Source of the DNA: Streptomyces adelaidensis | GTDB taxonomy: Bacteria > Actinomycetota > Actinomycetes > Streptomycetales > Streptomycetaceae | Length of the DNA stretch: 33,757 nucleotides | Assembly: GCF_016598475.1 (NCBI RefSeq) | Contig: NZ_JAEMUX010000086.1 | Location: 1-33,757, forward strand | Direction of reading: 5' to 3' | In this document: positions 1-7,582 of the stretch, one piece after another | Layout: each line of letters opens with the position of its first letter | Position numbering within the stretch: position 1 is the first letter of the stretch | Notes under the pieces: generated by a model | The model's database searches: none | What the model saw: only the letters and a program-made list of their open reading frames with translations | Told to the model about the DNA's origin: nothing | Made by a program: the position numbers and the translations under genes

Positions 1-87
1 GGCGGCACGGGTGGGCGCAGCGGCACCCGGCCAGTGCCGGTGAGCGAACCCACCCCCAAGCCCAACCCCGGCAAAGGGTGCTCAACC

Positions 88-123
88 AAAAGGCTCCCGG
101 CGCTCAGCACAGCCCCGGGAGCC
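88..123 (-). terminator. Intrinsic terminator of tRNA-Ser
   Basis: On the minus strand a perfect 9-bp stem (GGCTCCCGG pairing with CCGGGAGCC, positions 92-100 and 115-123) is followed by TTTT. It lies about 57 bp past the mature 3' end of the tRNA, in the right orientation to end its transcript. Positions 1-87 show no gene that I can support. Confidence 0.75.
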
Positions 124-178
124 TCCCCACACGTACCCCCAGCCCAAAACACGGCCAAGTCACAGCGACAGCGAAATC

Positions 179-263
<85 letters not shown>

Positions 264-532
264 GGGTGGGCGGCCCACGCGAAATGATTCGCGCGCTCGA
301 AGCGGCCGCCCCGGGCAGCTCCCCGCAGGGGGGACGGACTCGACGGAGGGGTAACTACTCCGGAACCCGTCGTGGGCTGCCCCGCAGAGAACTCGACGTA
401 CCGTGCCTGAAGGACAGCATCGCCGGGCTCCTCTCCCAGAATCTGGCGCCGGCTCGATCCGGCGGCCTGGACACCAACCACTGTGCCCGGAGGCCAAGTC
501 GCCCGCCACCGAATATCCGCCGCGCGGGCCGG

Positions 533-895
533 TCACCGGCGGCGCCACCTGCGCCGTCGCGCCTTGCTGAAGAGCCATCCGGCGGGCGGCTCGTCCGACC
601 GCCAGGGCTGCGGATCGGGGGCCTCCTGCCGCCAACGCGCCGCGAGCATCCGGGCCCGCGCCGACGGCTCGGCCGTCCCGGCAGTGCGTACGAAGTCCTC
701 GTCCAGGACTATGTCGTCCCAGGCTTCCTCGCCCTCGCGCCCCCGTCCGGCACCGGCCTCGGCTCCGGGCCCCGACGTGGCCCCGGCTCCAGTCCGGGCA
801 CCCGGCCCAGTCCGCGGCCCCGCTCCCGCCCCGGCCGAACCGCTCGTCACCGGGCCCTGGGCCTCGCCGCCTTCGGGCGACACCTGCGCTGTCAT
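533..895 (-). CDS. Small hypothetical protein, Gly/Ala-rich N-terminus and basic C-terminus
   Basis: A 120-residue protein that I do not recognise as a named family. The N-terminal half (about residues 10-55) is a low-complexity Gly/Ala/Pro/Arg stretch. The C-terminal half looks like an ordered acidic-to-basic segment (WDDIVLDEDFVR, then a Trp/Arg-rich tail ending RRRRWRRR). I chose the ATG at 895 because GGGAGGAG lies 5 nt before it. The frame stays open to a TTG at 1000, but that has no Shine-Dalgarno sequence. It lies downstream of the ABC exporter operon on the same strand but beyond a strong hairpin (1027-1051), so it is probably a separate transcript. The basic tail could bind nucleic acid or membrane; that is only a guess. 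Confidence 0.6.
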   Translation of the reverse strand: MTAQVSPEGGEAQGPVTSGSAGAGAGPRTGPGARTGAGATSGPGAEAGAGRGREGEEAWDDIVLDEDFVRTAGTAEPSARARMLAARWRQEAPDPQPWRSDEPPAGWLFSKARRRRWRRR

Positions 896-1026
896 CCCCG
901 CTCCTCCCGCCTCCTGGCCGCCCTTCCTGGCCGCGGATGCCCCTTCGTTTGCCGCTTGCCCAGTGTGCCTGGGCCTGCGTGAAGCCCTGGTCAAGATCAA
1001 GTCGCCGAGATCACGAGGAGGATGGT

Positions 1027-1051
1027 CCTCCGGGGCCGAGCACCCCGGAGG
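1027..1051 (-). terminator. Hairpin terminator of the ABC exporter operon
   Basis: A perfect 9-bp inverted repeat, CCTCCGGGG (1027-1035) and CCCCGGAGG (1043-1051), with a 7-nt loop. It starts 7 bp past the stop codon of the last exporter gene. There is no T-run, which is usual for Streptomyces terminators. Confidence 0.6.
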
Positions 1052-1057
1052 GTTCCG

Positions 1058-1777
1058 TCACTCCTCGCCGGCCAGTTTCAACGTCCGCAGCTTCTGGCCC
1101 GCGAACCACGTCGCGCCCGCTGTGACGACCGTCAGCAGAATCACGGCGGTCGGCAGCCCGACGTCGGAGGTCACCAGGTCGCCGTCGGTGACCTTTTGGG
1201 CCACGGCGAGCGCCCACTGCTGAACGCTGAGCGTGCGCGCACCCTCCACCAGGGACCCGAAGAGGGCCTCCCAGACGAGCGCGTACACGAGCCCGAAGAC
1301 CACCGCGTGCCGGGTGATCGTCCCGAGGAGCAGGAACATCGCCGCGTACGCGATCGAGGCGACCAGCGCCGCCACTGTGTAGGCGACCGCGATCTGCTGT
1401 CCGTTGCCGTTCAGGATCAGGCCCGCGAGCAGTGTCGGTATGGCCGAGAACGCCATCGTCACCGCGATCGCCACGATCAGCTTCGTGCAGATGATCGTCG
1501 GCCGTTTCACCGGCTTGGCCAGCAGATACACCACCGAGCCGTCGTCGATCTCCGGCCCGATCGCACCCGTTCCCGCGATGACGCCGATGATCGGCACCAT
1601 CGTGGCGAGCGCGAACCCTCCGAGAAGGTCCGCTGCCACTTGATCATCGGCGCCGCTCAGGGCGCGCACGGCTACGGCGAGCACGATCAGCAGGGCGGGC
1701 AGCGCGCTGAGGATGAGGGCCCGACGCCGGCCGAGCAGTGCCCGGTAGGTGAGTCGGGCGACTGTGGGGTCGTACAT
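1058..1777 (-). CDS. ABC-2 type transporter permease (second permease of the operon)
   Basis: A 239-residue polytopic membrane protein with about six hydrophobic segments, the first near residues 22-42. It has the arrangement of ABC-2 permeases that act with a separate ATPase. Around residue 78 the motif GPEIDDGSVVYLLAKPVKR matches the region of these permeases (EIDDGTI.L.KP) thought to contact the ATPase. The ATG at 1777 is preceded by TAGGAGG with good spacing; the longer frame upstream lacks a ribosome-binding site and runs into the previous gene. The TAG stop of the upstream ATPase (1788-1790) lies inside this Shine-Dalgarno region, so the two are translated together. The substrate cannot be read from the sequence. 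Confidence 0.88.
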   Translation of the reverse strand: MYDPTVARLTYRALLGRRRALILSALPALLIVLAVAVRALSGADDQVAADLLGGFALATMVPIIGVIAGTGAIGPEIDDGSVVYLLAKPVKRPTIICTKLIVAIAVTMAFSAIPTLLAGLILNGNGQQIAVAYTVAALVASIAYAAMFLLLGTITRHAVVFGLVYALVWEALFGSLVEGARTLSVQQWALAVAQKVTDGDLVTSDVGLPTAVILLTVVTAGATWFAGQKLRTLKLAGEE

Positions 1778-1787
1778 CTTGGGCCTC

Positions 1788-2699
1788 CTACGCCGCGACC
1801 AGATACGAGAACACGGACTCAAGGGATTCGTCCGACGGCGAGACCGTCAGCAGACGGATGCCGTGGTCCCGGGCCACCCTCGGCAACAGGGCCGTGAACC
1901 GGCCGAAGTCGACGGCCTGGATGCGCAGCGCACCCTCGGCCAGGTCCACTTCGATCCCTGCGGTCGACGGGTCGGCGATCAGCGCGGCGGCCAGGGTCCG
2001 GTCGTCGCTGGAGCGCACCAGGTAGCGGTGAGGGCGGTCGGTCATCAGGCGGCGGATGCGCCGGAAGTCGCCGCTCGCCGCGTGCCGGCCGGCGACGATC
2101 ACCTCGATGTGGGCGGCCAACTGCTCGACCTCTTCGAGGATGTGGGATGAGAACAGCACCGTGCGGCCCTCGTCGCCCATACGTCGCAGCAGGTCCATGA
2201 GCTGCATGCGCTGGCGCGGGTCCATGCCGTTGAACGGCTCGTCCAGCAGAAGCAGGGACGGCTCGTGGACCAGCGCGGACGCCATCTTCACGCGCTGGCG
2301 CATGCCCTTGGAGTACGTCGAGATCTTGCGGTCCTGCGCGTACTCCATCTCCACCGTGGCGAGCGCCCGCTGGGCCGCCTTCGCCCCGAGTCCGTGCAAC
2401 TCGGCGTTGGCGACGACGAATTCACGGCCGGTGAGGAAGTCGTACATCGCCTCGCGTTCGGGGACGATGCCGATGTGCTTGTAGATCTGCTCGTTGCGCC
2501 ACACCGGGGTGCCGTCGAGGGTGACGGAGCCCGTGGAGGGGGCGAGGAAGCCGCCCATCATGTTGATGAGAGTGGACTTGCCGGCGCCGTTCGGGCCGAG
2601 GAGGCCGGTGACGCCGGGGCCGATCGTCATCGTGATGTCGTTGACCGCCACCACGTTGCCGAACCAGCGCGAGACATGGTCGATGTTGAGCGTGGTCAC
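1788..2699 (-). CDS. ABC transporter ATP-binding protein (second ATPase)
   Basis: A 303-residue ABC ATPase. Walker A is GPNGAGKS near residues 35-42, the signature is YSKGMRQRVKMA near 137, Walker B plus D-loop is LLLLDEPFNGMD, and the switch His is in FSSHILEE. The C-terminal 80 residues form the extra domain usual in exporter ATPases of the CcmA/NatA type. The start is GTG at 2699, the GTGA overlap with the stop of the upstream permease (2696-2698), which points to translational coupling. The open frame continues far upstream as a shadow of the permease gene and is not coding. It pairs with the permease directly downstream (1058-1777). Confidence 0.93.
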   Translation of the reverse strand: MTTLNIDHVSRWFGNVVAVNDITMTIGPGVTGLLGPNGAGKSTLINMMGGFLAPSTGSVTLDGTPVWRNEQIYKHIGIVPEREAMYDFLTGREFVVANAELHGLGAKAAQRALATVEMEYAQDRKISTYSKGMRQRVKMASALVHEPSLLLLDEPFNGMDPRQRMQLMDLLRRMGDEGRTVLFSSHILEEVEQLAAHIEVIVAGRHAASGDFRRIRRLMTDRPHRYLVRSSDDRTLAAALIADPSTAGIEVDLAEGALRIQAVDFGRFTALLPRVARDHGIRLLTVSPSDESLESVFSYLVAA

Positions 2700-3634
2700 A
2701 GCCCGACCTTTCGGTAGCGGCGCATCAGCAGGCCGTAGGAACCGGCGATGAGACCCAGGACGAAGAGGAGGTACACGACTCCTTGCCCACTGGACGGTCC
2801 GTGTCCGCCGGGAAAGGCGGAGGTGGCGCCCAGGAACGCGGTCTGCACACCGTCTATGAGCGTGATGGGCGAGAAGAGGCCGAGCCAGGGCACCGCGCCG
2901 GTGCTGGACTGCACGTCGGCGATGGCCTGGACGACGGACACCGCCCCGTAGGAGATGGTGAGGACGGCGATGACGGCCGCGATGCCGAAGCCGCGGCGCG
3001 GGGTGATCGCCGAGATCACCAGGCCGATGCCGGCGAAGAGGAGCGACAGCAGGGCCACGGACACCAGTCCTTGCGCGAATCCCTTGGTCTGGTCGGTGAA
3101 GTCGAGCTCGGCCAGCAGCGCGCCCACATAGAGCACGACCAGGGGCACGGCGGTGAGGACGAAGAGCGCCGAGGTCAGCGCCGCGAACTTCGCACGGACG
3201 TAGTCGGCGGTCTCGATCGGGCGCGAGAAGTACAGCGGGACGGTCTTGAAACGCAGGTCCCTCGAGACGGACTGCGGTGCCTGGGAGGCGACGTACAGGC
3301 TGATGACGGCCTGCATGATGACCGCGTAGTCGGTGTACTTGACGGGCAGGTCGTTGGCCTGGGTGGCGACCGCGACCGCCACCATGATGGCCGCCGGCAC
3401 GCACATCACCGCGAAGAGCAGCATGGGCAGCACCTTGGACTTGGCCGAGCGGCCCAGCCCGTACGCGCCGCGCAGGGACTGCGAGTACAGCGAGCGGCGG
3501 GCGTAGGCGCGGCCCAGGCGGGGGCCGTCATAGGAGCGGTACCCGATGTTGTGGATGCGGCTCTGCTCACCCGCGCGCGCGGGGTGTTCACCGGCGAGGG
3601 CCGGTGCCTGTGCACCGTGCTGCTCAACCGCCAT
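2696..3634 (-). CDS. ABC-2 type transporter permease (first permease)
   Basis: A 312-residue membrane protein with a cytoplasmic N-terminus of about 65 residues that contains the IHNIGYRSYDGPRLGR motif common in actinobacterial ABC-2 permeases. Likely membrane spans are near residues 68-90, 102-118, 150-174, 190-211, 216-238 and 286-305. The ATG at 3634 has AAGGAGG upstream. It overlaps the end of the preceding ATPase by 11 bp and the start of the next ATPase by 4 bp, so the four genes form one coupled operon. Its partner is probably the ATPase at 3624-4619. Confidence 0.9.
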   Translation of the reverse strand: MAVEQHGAQAPALAGEHPARAGEQSRIHNIGYRSYDGPRLGRAYARRSLYSQSLRGAYGLGRSAKSKVLPMLLFAVMCVPAAIMVAVAVATQANDLPVKYTDYAVIMQAVISLYVASQAPQSVSRDLRFKTVPLYFSRPIETADYVRAKFAALTSALFVLTAVPLVVLYVGALLAELDFTDQTKGFAQGLVSVALLSLLFAGIGLVISAITPRRGFGIAAVIAVLTISYGAVSVVQAIADVQSSTGAVPWLGLFSPITLIDGVQTAFLGATSAFPGGHGPSSGQGVVYLLFVLGLIAGSYGLLMRRYRKVGL

Positions 3635-4619
3635 GGCCGACCGCCTCCTTCCGTGCGTCCTGGGCGCTCGCAGTGCCCGTCTGTTCGTCGTTGTCCTGGA
3701 AGACCTCGGCGATGTGGTGCCTGCGCTGTTCCATGCGCACCAGGCCGAGGCCCAGGTCGGCGACGACGTCGCGGATCAGGTCGTAGGTCTCCTCGCCCTG
3801 GGCGGTCAGGAGCAGGACGTGCCCGGCGCCCGGGAGGCCGCTGCCTTCGGAGACGGTCACCCCGCGCGAGTGGAGCGCCTCGCGCAGCGCGCGGGTGCCG
3901 TCCGGGTGTTCGTCGCTGTCGGTGACCTCGATGGCGAGGGTCGCCGTGCTCTGGGTGAAGTCCGTGGTGGAGCTGGACCGCAGGAGCTTGCCGCCGTCGA
4001 CCACGACGACGTGGTCGCAGGTGCGCTCCAGTTCACCGAGCAGATGGGAGGTGACCAGGACCGAGATCCCGAAGTCGGTGTGGATGCGGCGGATCAGGCC
4101 GAGCATCTCGTCGCGGCCGACCGGGTCGAGGCCGTTGGTCGGCTCGTCCAGGAAGACCAGCTGCGGGTCGTGCACCAGGGCCTGGGCGAGTTTCACGCGC
4201 TGCTTCATGCCCGTGGAGTAGCCGCCTATAGGGCGGTACCGCTCCTCGTACAGGCCGACGTGGCGCAGGGTGTCCGCGGTCCGCTCACGCGCGGCGGTCG
4301 GCGGGAGTCCGGACATCCGAGCCATGTGCACGACGAACTCGGTGGCCGAGACGTCGGGCGGCAGGCAGTCGTGCTCCGGCATGTACCCCACACGTTCGCG
4401 GATGTCGCCGCCCTTCGTGGCGACGTCGAGGCCGAGCACTTCGGCACGGCCCTCCGAAGCGGGGGACAGGCCCAGGAGGATTTTGATCAGGGTGGACTTG
4501 CCGGCGCCATTGGCACCGACGAGTCCCGTCACACCGGGTCCGATGTCCACGGAGAGCCGGTCAAGAGCGGTCACCCTCGGGAACCGCTTGCTCAGGCTTT
4601 CGGTCGCGATCACAGTCAC
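3624..4619 (-). CDS. ABC transporter ATP-binding protein (first ATPase)
   Basis: A 331-residue ABC ATPase and the first gene of the exporter operon. Walker A is GANGAGKS at residues 35-42, the signature is YSTGMKQRVKLA near 134, Walker B plus D-loop is LVFLDEPTNGLD near 154-165, and the switch His is in VTSHLL. The C-terminal region is the usual accessory domain. The start is GTG at 4619, or the GTG two codons later. There is no Shine-Dalgarno sequence, but TAATGT lies 7 nt before the GTG, so the mRNA is probably leaderless. A duplicated ATPase-permease pair in one operon suggests either two exporters or one heteromeric exporter; the substrate is unknown. Confidence 0.93.
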   Translation of the reverse strand: MTVIATESLSKRFPRVTALDRLSVDIGPGVTGLVGANGAGKSTLIKILLGLSPASEGRAEVLGLDVATKGGDIRERVGYMPEHDCLPPDVSATEFVVHMARMSGLPPTAARERTADTLRHVGLYEERYRPIGGYSTGMKQRVKLAQALVHDPQLVFLDEPTNGLDPVGRDEMLGLIRRIHTDFGISVLVTSHLLGELERTCDHVVVVDGGKLLRSSSTTDFTQSTATLAIEVTDSDEHPDGTRALREALHSRGVTVSEGSGLPGAGHVLLLTAQGEETYDLIRDVVADLGLGLVRMEQRRHHIAEVFQDNDEQTGTASAQDARKEAVGHGG

Positions 4620-4626
4620 GTTTTCG

Positions 4627-4632
4627 ACATTA
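4627..4632 (-). promoter_or_regulatory. -10 box of the ABC exporter operon (leaderless)
   Basis: TAATGT on the minus strand fits the Streptomyces -10 pattern TAnnnT and ends 7 nt before the GTG start of the first ATPase. Transcription would then begin at or next to the start codon, which explains the missing ribosome-binding site. No good -35 is visible. Confidence 0.5.
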
Positions 4633-4731
4633 GGGGCGGGGTGCCACCGCGGTCGTCACCCCGCAGAGCTGTCTCCGTCTCACTCTTGAGTCGTACGGGC
4701 CCGTAGGGGGCCTCACCCGCCGGTCCCCCCA

Positions 4732-4759
4732 GGGGTCACCCTGGGGTCACCCTGGGGTC
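4732..4759. repeat. Tandem GGGGTCACCCT repeat (possible operator)
   Basis: GGGGTCACCCT occurs twice in immediate succession (4732-4742 and 4743-4753), followed by a third, partial GGGGTCG. Each unit contains the near-palindrome GGGTCACCC, so the array presents overlapping dyads at 11-bp spacing, about one helical turn. It lies about 110 bp upstream of the exporter start and about 195 bp upstream of the M24 start. Cooperative repressor binding is plausible but unproven. Confidence 0.45.
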
Positions 4760-4952
4760 GAACAACCCGATGGATCCGAGCCGTGCGACAGCGGTCGCTG
4801 TGAGGATGAACGACCGGCGCCGCCGTTCCGTGCCCGCCGTTTTCCACAGGTCGCGCCCATCCCCATTGACGCAGCCTCCAATCACTGTCACATTCATCAG
4901 TGTCATATTGCGCACACGGACCGTAGTCGATGAAGACAGGTGGGGCAGTGGC

Positions 4953-5801
4953 ATGACCTCGGCACAGACAGGTGGACACACCGCGGAGCTGCGGGGGTTC
5001 AGGCAGGTGCAGACCCTCGCGTACGAGTGCGCGGAAGCGGTCGCGGCCCAGCTGAAGCCGGGTGTGAGCGAGCGTGAGGCGGCGCGGATGCAGCGTCGGT
5101 GGCTGCGCGAGCGCGGGGTGCGGGACTGGTTCCACCTGCCCTTCGCCTGGTTCGGGGACCGCACGGCGTTCGTGGGCTTCCGCATACCGCTGCAGTTCTT
5201 TCCCACCGATCGCCGTCTCGAAGCGGGCATGCCGTTCATCCTCGACATGGCCCCCATATACAAGGGCTTCACGGCGGACATCGGCTACTCGGGCTCTCTT
5301 GGGCCGAATCCCCTGCACGACAAGCTGATTACGGACCTCCAGGCGCACCGCGAGCTGATCCTGCGCGGGGTGCGCGAGCGCCGGCCGCTGCGCGAGATCT
5401 ACCAGGACGTGGACCGGCTCATGGTCCGCCAGGGCTACGCCAACCGGCATCGCGCGTATCCCTTCGGTGTCATCGCGCACAAGGTGGGCCGGGTGAAGGA
5501 GCGGCGCTCGTCACCGCATGTCTTCGGGTTCGGCACCCAGTCCTTGAAGGGCCTGGCGGCCGACGCGCTGCACGGACATCGCGACGGGTGGTCGCCGCTG
5601 TGGTCGCCGTACCAGTTCTCCGACCACCCGCCGCAGCCGGGGCTGTGGGCGGTCGAGCCGCACCTCGGCTTCCGGGGTACGGGCGCGAAGTTCGAGGAGA
5701 TCCTGGTCGTCACCGACTCCCGGGACGCCGAGGAGAGCGCGTTCTGGCTGGACGACGACCTGCCGCACGTCCGGCGGTGGGCGAAGGAGACGTGCCGATG
5801 A
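4953..5801 (+). CDS. M24 family (Xaa-Pro aminopeptidase-like) metallopeptidase
   Basis: A 282-residue protein with the creatinase/aminopeptidase P ('pita-bread') fold. The five M24 metal ligands appear to be present: Asp98 and Asp109 in LDMAPIYKGFTADIGYS, His176 in IAHKVG, Glu235 in AVEPHLG, and Glu248 or Glu249 in KFEEILVV. The usual GHGIG around the His is replaced by AHKVG, and about 35 residues are inserted between the His and the first Glu, so this is a divergent subfamily whose substrate may not be a peptide. The ATG at 4953 has only a weak AGGTGG upstream; no better in-frame start is seen. Its TGA overlaps the next ATG (ATGA), making it the first gene of a coupled four-gene operon with lipid-type enzymes. 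Confidence 0.85.
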   Translation: MTSAQTGGHTAELRGFRQVQTLAYECAEAVAAQLKPGVSEREAARMQRRWLRERGVRDWFHLPFAWFGDRTAFVGFRIPLQFFPTDRRLEAGMPFILDMAPIYKGFTADIGYSGSLGPNPLHDKLITDLQAHRELILRGVRERRPLREIYQDVDRLMVRQGYANRHRAYPFGVIAHKVGRVKERRSSPHVFGFGTQSLKGLAADALHGHRDGWSPLWSPYQFSDHPPQPGLWAVEPHLGFRGTGAKFEEILVVTDSRDAEESAFWLDDDLPHVRRWAKETCR

Positions 5802-7582
5802 GCGAAGGGGGACACATGACCGGTGCGGTGGCGATCGAAGGCGCCCGGGAGCGCCGGGTGCGCGCGGACGGGGTCGAGCTGTGCGTCGCCGAGCTGGGCG
5901 ACCGCGCGCAGCCGACCGTGCTGCTGGTGCACGGCTATCCCGACTCCAAGGAGGTCTGGTCCGAGGTCGCCGTACGGCTCGCGGAGCGCTTCCACGTAGT
6001 GCTGTACGACGTGCGCGGCCACGGTGGGTCGACGGCGCCGAAGCCGTTGCGCGGCGGATTCACACTGGAGAAGCTGACGGACGACTTCCTCGCGGTCGCG
6101 GACGCGGTCAGCCCGGACCGGCCCGTGCACCTGGTGGGGCACGACTGGGGTTCGGTGCAGGGCTGGGAGTTCGTGACGGTCGAGCGCGCCGAGGGACGTA
6201 TCGCGTCCTTCACCTCGATGTCCGGGCCGTCCCTCGACCACATGGGGCACTGGATCAAGCGGCGGATGAAGCGCCCGACCCCACGCCGCGTCGCCCAACT
6301 CCTCGGCCAGGGCGCCAAGTCCTGGTACGTCTACGTGCTGCACACGCCCCTGCTGCCCGAGCTCGCCTGGCGCGGCCCACTCGGCAGACGGTGGCCGGGC
6401 ATGGTCCGACGGGCCGAGAAGCTGCCCCAGGGCGGCTACCCGACCCCGTCGCTGCCCACGGACGCCGCGCACGGCGCGTGGCTGTACCGGGACAACATGC
6501 GAGCTCGACTGGCCCACCCCCGTGACGACGCGTACGCACACGCGCCAGTGCAGCTCATCACACCCCTGGAAGACCCGTTCCTCTCCGAACAGCTCTACGA
6601 CGACCTGGAGTCGTGGGCTCCGCGGCTGACCCGCCGCACCCTGTCCGCCAAGCACTGGATCCCGCGCACACGGCCCGATCAACTGGCCTCCTGGATCACC
6701 GAGTTCGTCATGGCCACCGAAGGCGGACGGCCCGCACCGACGGCCACCGGGAAGTACACGGACCGGTTCGGCGGGCAGTTGGTGCTGGTCACAGGCGCGG
6801 CCGGCGGCATCGGCCGGGCCACGGCCTTCGCGTTCGCCGAGGCCGGCGCCCGCGTGGTCGCCGTCGACCTGGACGCCGAAGGAGCGGCCCGCACCGCGGA
6901 GTTGTCCCGGCTGATCGGCGCCCCCGAATCCTGGGCCGAGACGGTCGACGTCTCGGACGAGCAGGCCATGGAGAAGCTGGCCGAGAAGGTCGCCGCCGAG
7001 TACGGCGTGGTGGATGTGCTGGTGAACAACGCGGGAATCGGGCTCTCGGGGTCCTTCCTCGACACCACCACCGAGGACTGGCGGAAGGTCCTCGACGTCA
7101 ATCTGTGGGGCGTGATCCACGGCTGCCGGCTCTTCGGGAAGCAGATGGCCGAGCGTGGGCAGGGCGGCCACATCGTCAACACCGCCTCGGCGGCGGCGTA
7201 CCTGCCCTCCAGGTCGCTGCCCGCGTACGGCACCTCCAAGGCGGCCGTGCTGATGCTGAGCGAGTGCCTGCGCGCGGAGCTGGCCGGGCAGGGCATCGGT
7301 GTGTCGGCGATCTGCCCCGGCATCGTCAACACCTCCATCACCTCGACCGCGCGCTTCACCGGCGTCGACGCCGAGGAGGAGAAGCGCCGGCAGCGGAAGA
7401 CCGCACGGCTGTACGGACTGCGGAACTACCCGCCGGAGAAGGTCGCGGACGCCGTCCTGCGCGCGGTCGTACGCAACCAGGCCGTGGTCCCGGTCAGCCC
7501 CGAGGCACATGGTGGCCGTCTTCTGTCCCGCCTCGCCCCAAGAGCGCTGCGCGCGCTCGCACGGTTGGAGCCGCCGCTGTGA
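5798..7582 (+). CDS. Alpha/beta-hydrolase / short-chain dehydrogenase fusion (EphD-like)
   Basis: A 594-residue two-domain enzyme. Residues about 15-305 are an alpha/beta hydrolase of epoxide-hydrolase type, with the oxyanion-hole motif HGYPDS at 45-50, nucleophile Asp116 in GHDWG, and likely base His286 in AKHWIPR. Residues about 322-594 are a classical SDR, with TGAAGGIG (332-339) for the dinucleotide, NNAG (410-413), Ser464, and YGTSK with Tyr477 and Lys481. Both active sites look intact. Size and order match mycobacterial EphD, which is linked to mycolic acid metabolism; Streptomyces makes no mycolates, so another long-chain substrate is likely. The ATG at 5798 is chosen for its AAGGAG and the ATGA overlap; an ATG at 5816 is a weaker alternative. 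It is coupled to the next gene by GTGA. Confidence 0.92.
   Translation: MSEGGHMTGAVAIEGARERRVRADGVELCVAELGDRAQPTVLLVHGYPDSKEVWSEVAVRLAERFHVVLYDVRGHGGSTAPKPLRGGFTLEKLTDDFLAVADAVSPDRPVHLVGHDWGSVQGWEFVTVERAEGRIASFTSMSGPSLDHMGHWIKRRMKRPTPRRVAQLLGQGAKSWYVYVLHTPLLPELAWRGPLGRRWPGMVRRAEKLPQGGYPTPSLPTDAAHGAWLYRDNMRARLAHPRDDAYAHAPVQLITPLEDPFLSEQLYDDLESWAPRLTRRTLSAKHWIPRTRPDQLASWITEFVMATEGGRPAPTATGKYTDRFGGQLVLVTGAAGGIGRATAFAFAEAGARVVAVDLDAEGAARTAELSRLIGAPESWAETVDVSDEQAMEKLAEKVAAEYGVVDVLVNNAGIGLSGSFLDTTTEDWRKVLDVNLWGVIHGCRLFGKQMAERGQGGHIVNTASAAAYLPSRSLPAYGTSKAAVLMLSECLRAELAGQGIGVSAICPGIVNTSITSTARFTGVDAEEEKRRQRKTARLYGLRNYPPEKVADAVLRAVVRNQAVVPVSPEAHGGRLLSRLAPRALRALARLEPPL

Larger units (their letters stand above)
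4620..4952. other. Divergent intergenic region: tandem GGGGTCACCCT repeats and a direct repeat
   Basis: This 333-bp gap separates the minus-strand exporter operon from the plus-strand M24-EphD operon, and no gene is evident in it. It contains: an inverted repeat CGGGGTG/CACCCCG next to the exporter promoter (about 4639-4663); ACTCTTGAGT at 4682-4691; two full copies and one partial copy of GGGGTCACCCT at 4732-4759; a single DnaA-box-like TTTTCCACA at 4840-4848; TTGACG at 4866-4871; and a 12-bp direct repeat (CACTGTCACATT, 4883-4894; CAGTGTCATATT, 4898-4909) about 45 bp before the M24 start. The last elements probably belong to the promoter and operator of the plus-strand operon. Confidence 0.55.

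Noticed and set aside
4685..4691. CTTGAGT as an HspR (HAIR) element
   Set aside because: Only one half-site is present; the partner ACTCAAG at 7-bp spacing is missing.
5435..7510. 691-residue minus-strand frame opposite the EphD-like gene
   Set aside because: It is the antisense shadow of two well-supported enzymes in high-GC DNA; no domain is recognisable.
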